Positions 54,201 to 62,625 of a stretch of 64,000 nt of DNA are shown here, one piece after another; position 1 is the first letter of the stretch; the number at the start of each line of letters is the position of its first letter. The position numbers and the translations under genes were made by a program. The notes beneath the pieces are model-generated. The model was not told the origin of the DNA. It was given only the letters and a program-made list of their open reading frames with translations, and did not search any database. This DNA is from Doryteuthis pealeii (Eukaryota; Mollusca; Cephalopoda; Myopsida; Loliginidae): assembly GCA_023376005.1 (NCBI GenBank), contig CM042142.1, positions 50,285,884 to 50,349,883 of the forward strand, given 5' to 3'.

Positions 54201-55952
54201 CGGACATTGGACCGGTAAGATATTAATATCAGTGTGATCCCAGGGCGCTATCCCCCAGGCAACACTGCCCCTCAATTTAAGAGGCAGGGCTGAGTTTATA
54301 CCACAATATAAAAATTTAATTATTACGTTTGATATGTTTATTTAAGAGCTATTGCAAATAGTTCACATGTAAGAAGTATAATAATCTGGATTTAACTCTC
54401 TCTCAATCTTTCCTTCATTATGTTTAATTGAAACAGATTAACGTTATCGCTTCCGCCATGCTCAACCCCTCTCTTTATCTTTCCCTTACTCTTTCTTTTT
54501 TATCATATTTTTGTCTGTTTCACGTCTTTTTCCTTGCCTTTCTTTCTTATAATAAAATGGAATGGTCCATTATTTAGCTGAGGTGACGACACTCATAAGA
54601 AATAAGAATTTGGCAGATAAGTAGCCCAAGATAATCAGGATTTTCATTTTTGTGCTTCATCTTGGATGATTTGGACGGTGTCATTTTTAACCAGAAGGTG
54701 TTTGCAAGATGATAACGGTCATAAAAATAAGTAACACAAATATCATATAACCAAAGGATGTTGCAAGATGACAACAGTCAGAAGATTAAGGACAAGAGTA
54801 TTAATATATCGATAAGATGCTAATACAGATTAAATAATGATTATTCAATAATTATTGAGAATATAAAGTAAATAACTAAGGGAATCGTGATGTACTTTCA
54901 GTTACAATCACAATCTCCATTATAATAAAATATATCTTATTATAATGGATATTATGTAACTGTCCTCTCTGTAACAGAAACTATGTCACCATTGACATCA
55001 AGATTACCTTAATTATTTAAGTTATATGCTCAACAATTATGGTTTGTTTTACGGCATATCAACCTCGGTGGGTCATTTAATGCCAACAAATTGTGAAATA
55101 AATTCATTCTTAATCCATAATACATTTTATTTATAAACTCATGTTTTTCTATTCAACCCTTAGATAGGACCCTAACAGGTACTTACCACTCTGGGTTAGA
55201 GTGGACCAGGGAGCAACTGTTTGTTTCACTTTGAGGAAGCCTTATGTTTTGGTCAGCCATTTTCATTTCACATAAATCTACACTGAAAATACGAATTTGT
55301 TCGAATCAATACAACTGCATGTTTTAACACGAAAATATATATAAAATGTGTTCTTAATTGTGCTTGCGCATTTTTTGAAATGAATTCAATTGTATTAAGA
55401 ACACATTTTATGATATTTTCGTGTTAAAACATGCAGTTGTATTGATTTCAAACAAATTCATATTTTCAGTGTAAATTATGGTGAAATGAAAATGGCCAAC
55501 CAAAAAAACATAAGGCTTCCTCAAAGTGAAAGGGAGATTACTCTCATTTATGTAGCTTTACCAAGTAAATAACTTAGGGAATTGTGATGTAGTTTCAGTT
55601 ACAGACAACTTATAATCTCCATTATAATAAGATAAGATGTATATATTTAGCTAAAACTGATTGTCCAAAATATTCTTTGTAATAAAGTGAATTAATTCAA
55701 AGCAACACAAAAATCAGACATGATTTGAATTTTGATTTGATTCCCAAAGTAGACTTACTTGTAATTGCTGCAAAATGATAAACTCCACATTTCAGATTGA
55801 ACAACTTTCTTTCCAGCATCAATTTCATTCGCTCCAAATAAGGGTGAGGGTAATTTTGTAGGGATTGTGGTTGCCTGCACATTGGGGCCCAACCCAGAAT
55901 ACCATAACCCACGTAAAACTTCACCACTTTCTGTAAAAAGAAGACAGAAAAT

Positions 55953-55992
<40 letters not shown>

Positions 55993-56945
55993 CAAAAATA
56001 CAACAAGGAAGAGAAAAAAATTATCCACACTTTCGCCATAACAACTTTATTATTGTCACATTGCGTTCTGCATATGTGTGCTTATATTGCATTGGTTGTG
56101 GTCACATGATCAAAGTTTGAGCCTGATCATGCATTTTGCTTGCTGTCTTTACAGTGTAAACATGACTGCTCTATTAGCAGTATGCACAAGGAAATGACCC
56201 GATTATTATTGTCACACTGCTTCTGCATATTGTGGTCCCTATGGACCACACGGTATGAATTATTTCCATGGCTACACATGTGTCTCCAAGCAGCTGCGCT
56301 TTCTGATGCCTCTGCGTCCAGGCTATGTTCCTTTGACCCACAGAACTGGGATCGATGCAACTTGGTCGGAGTGTCTTTGTAACAGGTTGAGAAATTAGTG
56401 GCAAAAAGACAACACAGCCGTAAACAATAACAACAGTTTTTATTCAAATATAAGAAATGAGTATGTTGTGCACACTAGGTCGGAGAGAAAAACGGAGAGA
56501 GGCTTTGTCTGTGTTTTGTTTTATGGTGGACTTAGTTCTCGAACCTGTTACAAAGACACTCCGACAAGGTTGCATCGATCCCAGTTCTGTGGGTCAAGGA
56601 ACATAGCGTGGACGCAAGGGCATCGAAAGCGCAGCTGCTTGAGACAGCATGTGGTAGCCATGGAAATAATTCATACCGTGATGGCATAGGACCACAATAT
56701 GCAGAACGCAGTGTGTACAATAATAATCGGTCATTTCCTTGGTGCACTACTGCTAAATAGAGCAGTTCAATGTTTACACTTGGAAGACAGCAGCAAAATC
56801 GGCATGAATGCAGGCTCAAAGCTTTGATCATGTGACCACAACAATGCCAATATAAGCACAAATATGCAGAAACGCAATGTGACAATAATAAAGTTGTTAA
56901 GGCGAAAGTGGGATATATTTTTTTCTCTTCCTGTTGGTAATTTTT

Positions 56946-56981
<36 letters not shown>

Positions 56982-59484
56982 ATTTTTCTGTCTTCTTTTT
57001 TACAGAAAGTGTGAAGTTTTAACGTGGGGTTATGGTATTTCTGGGTTGGACCGCAATGTGCAGGCAACCACAATCCTACAAAATTACCCTCACCCTTATT
57101 TGGAGGCGAATGAAATTGATGCTGAAAGAAAGTTGTCAAATCTGATGTGGAGTTTACATTTTGCAGCAATTACAAGTAAGGTCTACTTTGGGANAAATCA
57201 AAATTCAAATCATGTCTGATTTTTGTGTTGCTTTGAATTAATTTCACTTTATTACAAAGAATATTTTGGACAATCAGTTTTAGCTAAATATATACATCTT
57301 ATCTTATTATAATGGAGATTATAAGTTGTCTGTAACTGAAACTACATCACAATTCCCTAAGTTATTTACTTGGTAAAGCTACATAAATGAGAGTAATCTC
57401 CCTTTGTTTGTTTCACTTTGAGGAAGCCTTATGTTTTGGTTGGCCATTTTCATTTCACCATAAATTTACACTGAAAATATGAATTTGTTTGAATCAATAC
57501 AACTGCATGTTTTAACACGAAAATATCATAAAATGTGTTCTTAATAACAATTGAATTCATTTCAAATAATGCGCAAGCACAATTAAGAACACATTTATGA
57601 TATTTTCGTGTTAAAACATGCAGTTGTATTGATTCGAACAAATTCGTATTTTCAGTGTAGATTTATGGTGAAATGAAAATGGCTGACCAAAACATAAGGC
57701 TTCCTCAAAGTGAAACAAACAGTTGCTCCCTGGTCCACTCTAACCCAGAGTGGTAGTACCTGTTAGGGTCCTATCTAAGGGTTGAATAGAAAAACATGAG
57801 TTTATAAATAAAATTGTATTATGGATTAAGAATGAATTTATTTCACAATTTTGTTGGCATTAAATGACCCACCGAGGTTGATATGCCGTAAAACAAACCA
57901 TAATTGTTGAGCATATAACTTAAATAATTAAGGTAATCTTGATGTCAATGGTGACATAGTTTCTGTTACAGAGAGACAGTTACATAATCTCCATTATAAT
58001 AAGATATATTTTATTATAATGGAGATTGTGATTGTAACTGAAAGTACATCACAATTCCCTTAGTTATTGACTTTATATTCTCAATAATTATTGAATAATC
58101 ATTATTTAATCTGTATTAGCATCTTATCGATATATTAATACTCTTGTTCCTTAATCTTCTGACTGTTGTCATCTTGCAACATCCTTTGGTTATATAATAT
58201 TTGTGTTACTTATTTTTATGACCGTTATCATCTTGCAACACCTTCTGGTTAAAAATGACACGTCCAAATCATCCAAGATGAAGCACAAAAATGAAAATCC
58301 TGATTATCTTGGGCTACTTATCTGCCAAATTCTTATTTCTTATGAGTGTCGTCACCTCAGCTAAATAATGGACCATTCCGTTTTTATTATAAAGAAAGAA
58401 AGGCAAGGAAAAAGACGTGAAACAGACAAAAATATGATAAAAAAGAAAGAGTAAGGGAAAGATAAAGAGAGGGGTTGAGCATGCGGAAGCGATAATTAAT
58501 CTGTTTCAATTAAACATAATGAAGGAAAGATTGAGAGAGTTAAATCCAGATTATTATACTTCTTACATGTTGAACTATTTGCAATAGCTCTTAAATAAAC
58601 ATATCAAACGTAATAATTAATTTTTATATTGTGGTATAAACTCAGCCCTGCCTCTTTAAATTGAGGGGCAGGTGTTGCCTGGGGGGATAGCGCCCTGGGA
58701 TCACACTGATATTAATATCTTACCGGTCCAATGTCCGAAGCCCAGGTTGCTGTAAAATCCAACCAGTAATCTGAACATTAGCTACATAAATGAGAGTAAC
58801 CTCCCCTTGTTTATTTCACTTTGAGGAAGCCATATGTTTTGGTTGGCCATTTTCATTTCACTGTAATCAATACAACTGCATGTTTTAACATGAAAATATC
58901 ATAAAATGTGTTCTTAATAACAATTAAGTTCATTTCAAATAACGCGCAAGCACAATTAAGAACTCATTTTATGATATTTTCGTGTTAAAACATGCAGTTG
59001 TATTGATTCAAAAAATTCGTATTTTCAGTGTAGATTTATGGTGAAATGAAAATAGCCAACCAAAACATAAAGCTTCCTCAAAGTGAAACAAACAAAGGGA
59101 GATTCCATCTGCTAGTTTATTAACAATGTCTGAGTTAAAGCTGAGTTAAAATTGCCTCAAAACAGACTATGTTCTTGGTGTGTTTACAAACCAACATTAA
59201 GAAATAATTGTTTACATAGTATATGGTGTAGATAATTTACATAATGGTTTTAACAAAACCAGGTTTAATGAATAATAACTTAATGTTAATTGTTTTATAT
59301 ATTTATAATATTTATATATTTGTTTATGATATTATTGTTTTATTCTCAAACCTATTAAAAACAATCCTATGTATAATTTTATAGAAATCAATTAAGATAA
59401 AGTAAAAATAAGTAATCTTTTTAATTTAATTTTTATTAAACTACAGCTTAAATACTTGCACCCATAGGGTGCATATTTTTGCTA

Positions 59485-59515
<31 letters not shown>

Positions 59516-59858
59516 GGGATTATTTGGATTTGGATGTGCTCTAAATATCCACCTAGATTTATAGACTAGCCAAGGTTATGTGATTTACTCTTCCAACCAA
59601 TCACTAGCAATACTACTGGCCTGATAGAATACTTAAACCCCCCACATTGGTCATAATTCAAATTGTACTCTTTGAGGACACACATAGGATTGCCGGATCT
59701 GTACCAATACTCTCGAAGGACTTATATGATTACCAGTAACTGAGAACACTTTAGTAACCAAAGGATTCACATTATCAAGGGACTCTTTATCAAGGATCCA
59801 ATTCCACCAAATAAGCGCTTCTGCTTTAAGGCCAAGGAATGGCCCTTAAAAACGTAAC

Positions 59859-59893
<35 letters not shown>

Positions 59894-62594
59894 TTTATAT
59901 GCAAGTACCTACTTACGTGTGTCACACCCTGTCATACTTCAGATAAATACAAAAATGAAATATGTATTTTTTAAAAATTTTATTTTTTATTTATTTTTTT
60001 TCTTTTTTCTTTTTCAGATCGAGGAGATCTGTACATGTGGGGGAAAAATAAATTTGGCAATTTAGGCTTTGGTCACCAAAAAGATCAGTACTTCCCATGG
60101 CGAGTAAGTAATATTTTTTTAATTGTTTTTAAAAGAAAGAGTATATATAATATATATAATATTTTTTTATTTTTGAAAATTTTTATTGATATAATTTTAT
60201 TGATTATAGGACAAAGTATTAATATCAAGTTTATTGTGGATGATTTGATAGGCAGAACTATGAATCTGCAGAGAACAACTACCTCATCGTTGATAAAAAA
60301 AAAAAATATGGACTCACCAATCTTAGAAAAACGTTTCTTCTGTTATTTTTAATCCATGAAAAATAAACTAAGCAGAAATGTGAAACAAAATCAATTTTAT
60401 TTGATAGCCAAACTTTCTGGCTTCATGAACCTAACTCAAATTTAAAAAAGAAAAAAAAAGTAGAGTTGGTTGAGTGGCCTATTGCCGGTATCAGCTGGAT
60501 AGCAAAGAAGTCTATCTCTTTTTGCTAGCGCTAGACCAGGGAGATTATTTTTGCTAAGATGGAGTGCCACACCTACCTTCATGCCCACCACTTTATTGCA
60601 CAGATCAGATTACCCAATCTGTGCTACTCTTACACTGAGTTTGCGGGGACTGTTATCGATCCAGGAACCTTCCGATTCCTAGGCGGGTGCTCTACTCGCT
60701 GAGCTAAGTAAAAGTAAAGTCGTGGCGGCCTAAAGTCGGTATCAGCGAGGAGTCTATCCCCAAGGAGATTATTTTAGCGTCTGAGGTTACCATCAGCTCC
60801 TACTTTACTGCACAGATTCCTGTGCTACTCATACGCTGAGTTGGCGGGGACCAGTATCGAACTAGGAACCTTGTGGTTTCTAGCCGAACGCTCTACCGAC
60901 TGAGCTAAACCTGCCCCTTATTAAGATGATTTATTCTATTTTAATAATCAATATTTTTTCAACGTACAGTAGATAGTCAAGATTAAAATTATGGTAAGAT
61001 AACCAAAGCCCAATTTTTTTTGTCCTTATTTTTCTGATGCAAGTGTCATTGGGGCACAAGAAAGGTTTTGCTAAACTGGCCAGAGTTTAATAATAATAAT
61101 AAAAAACCCAGAGAAAACGATTTATGTTTAAAAAGAGTTTCCTGTTAAGAGAATTCAACTGCCAGCCAAGTAGACAGACATGGTGACGGACAACGCTACC
61201 CCTCCCCTTTTCAGGGATAATATAGAAAAGTTCAACTCACCCCTACAATATATACATTATATTTAGGGGAGGTGCTCTTAGGGTAACGGTTATTGTTGTA
61301 GGAAATAGAATCGGCAATCCGAGTTCAAATCCTGTACTATTTGTATTTCATGCCATGCTTATGTCTTTTTGGAAAGGCATGTGAATCCATCTGTTCTTCC
61401 TCCAGCTATGGGTAAATAGTTGGGTAGACTGGGTTCTTAAGCCATTCGTTAGGCAACTGGTTTAGTAGAAAGAAAACTGAATTCAAAGTGGTTTTACTCT
61501 GCTTAAAAATTGACCTTGTGTCATATCCTGTATCTATCTGTTCTCCTTCCGGCTATGCGTAAATAGTAGGGAAGACTGGGTTCTTTAGCCATGGTAAGGC
61601 AACCAGTCTAGGAGAAGGAAAACTCTGAATTTAAACCAGCTGTAAAAGTAAGTAAAAAGAGCAAATGATCTTTGCTTATATATGCTTGGTAGTGAAAGTT
61701 AATTTAAATCACCCCTTAGAGAGCTCTACCGAATTTACGGGAGCATATCTATTAATAATGGAGATTCGCTTCCGGTTTTTGTCTGTAATAAAAATTACGT
61801 CACTGATTACGTCACATTACCCAAAATCGTCATAACATAGAATAAATACACTCAACATTTGAACATGCAACATTAGACAGTCCTCATTGTTTTTTAAAAC
61901 AGTTTTAATAAATAAATGACTGGTATTATATATTTATATATAGTTTGTTTTATTTTAATACATATTTAAAGTTTACATTTCAAATTGTTTTATTTTTTAA
62001 TCCTTTAATGAATTTGATGATTTTACTTACTTAGGGTACAAACTCGCTGACATTGAATTTTTATTCCCACCCATCAGGCAATATGTTTCAAAAATCTATT
62101 TTTACATCGCCCTGGGGGCGTTTTTATTTTGTACTAGTATCAATAATATATAGATGTATAGATTTCTCCTCATTCTTTAGTTTCCTTTGGTGTAAAAATA
62201 AAAAAATAGAGGATCAACAAATTTCTGAAGCTGCAACTTATATCCTATTTCTAACAGAGTTCATGCTCCAGTGACTCAAGATGTAAGTAATGCAGTATCA
62301 TATATAAATGCAATAGATGTAAACAACATGGTGTTGTATACTATAAATATGATAAAAATAGTAGCGGCAATAAAGCCTCGTATATTTTGACTATACACTA
62401 AAAGAGACAAGATTCTACTTAGTATGTTTTGTCACACTTGGTTGAAGATCTGAAATATCTTACAAATATACACTCAGATATTCAACTTAGTACGAGTTAA
62501 ATAACTTGCTTAAGGTTTTCTTAGAACTTTTATCTAATTTAGGAAAGCAGAGGTATGTAATTGTGTGTGTGTATAATGTCTGGAACTTTTTTTA

Positions 62595-62625
<31 letters not shown>

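Larger units (their letters stand above)
48712..56392 (-). repeat. Left arm of a giant inverted repeat (at least 7.5 kb)
   Basis: Read in reverse complement, this segment matches 56537-64000 feature by feature: RCC1L exons, Helitrons, fold-back elements, GATA array, SINEs and poly(A/T) tract, all in mirrored order with matching flanks. For example, CCGCAACACCTTCC at 48711 pairs with the last bases of the window. Coordinate sums of mirrored exons are 112936, 112904 and 112700, so small net length differences accumulate outward. The arm may continue to the left of 48712; its partner would then lie beyond the window. Confidence 0.95.
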
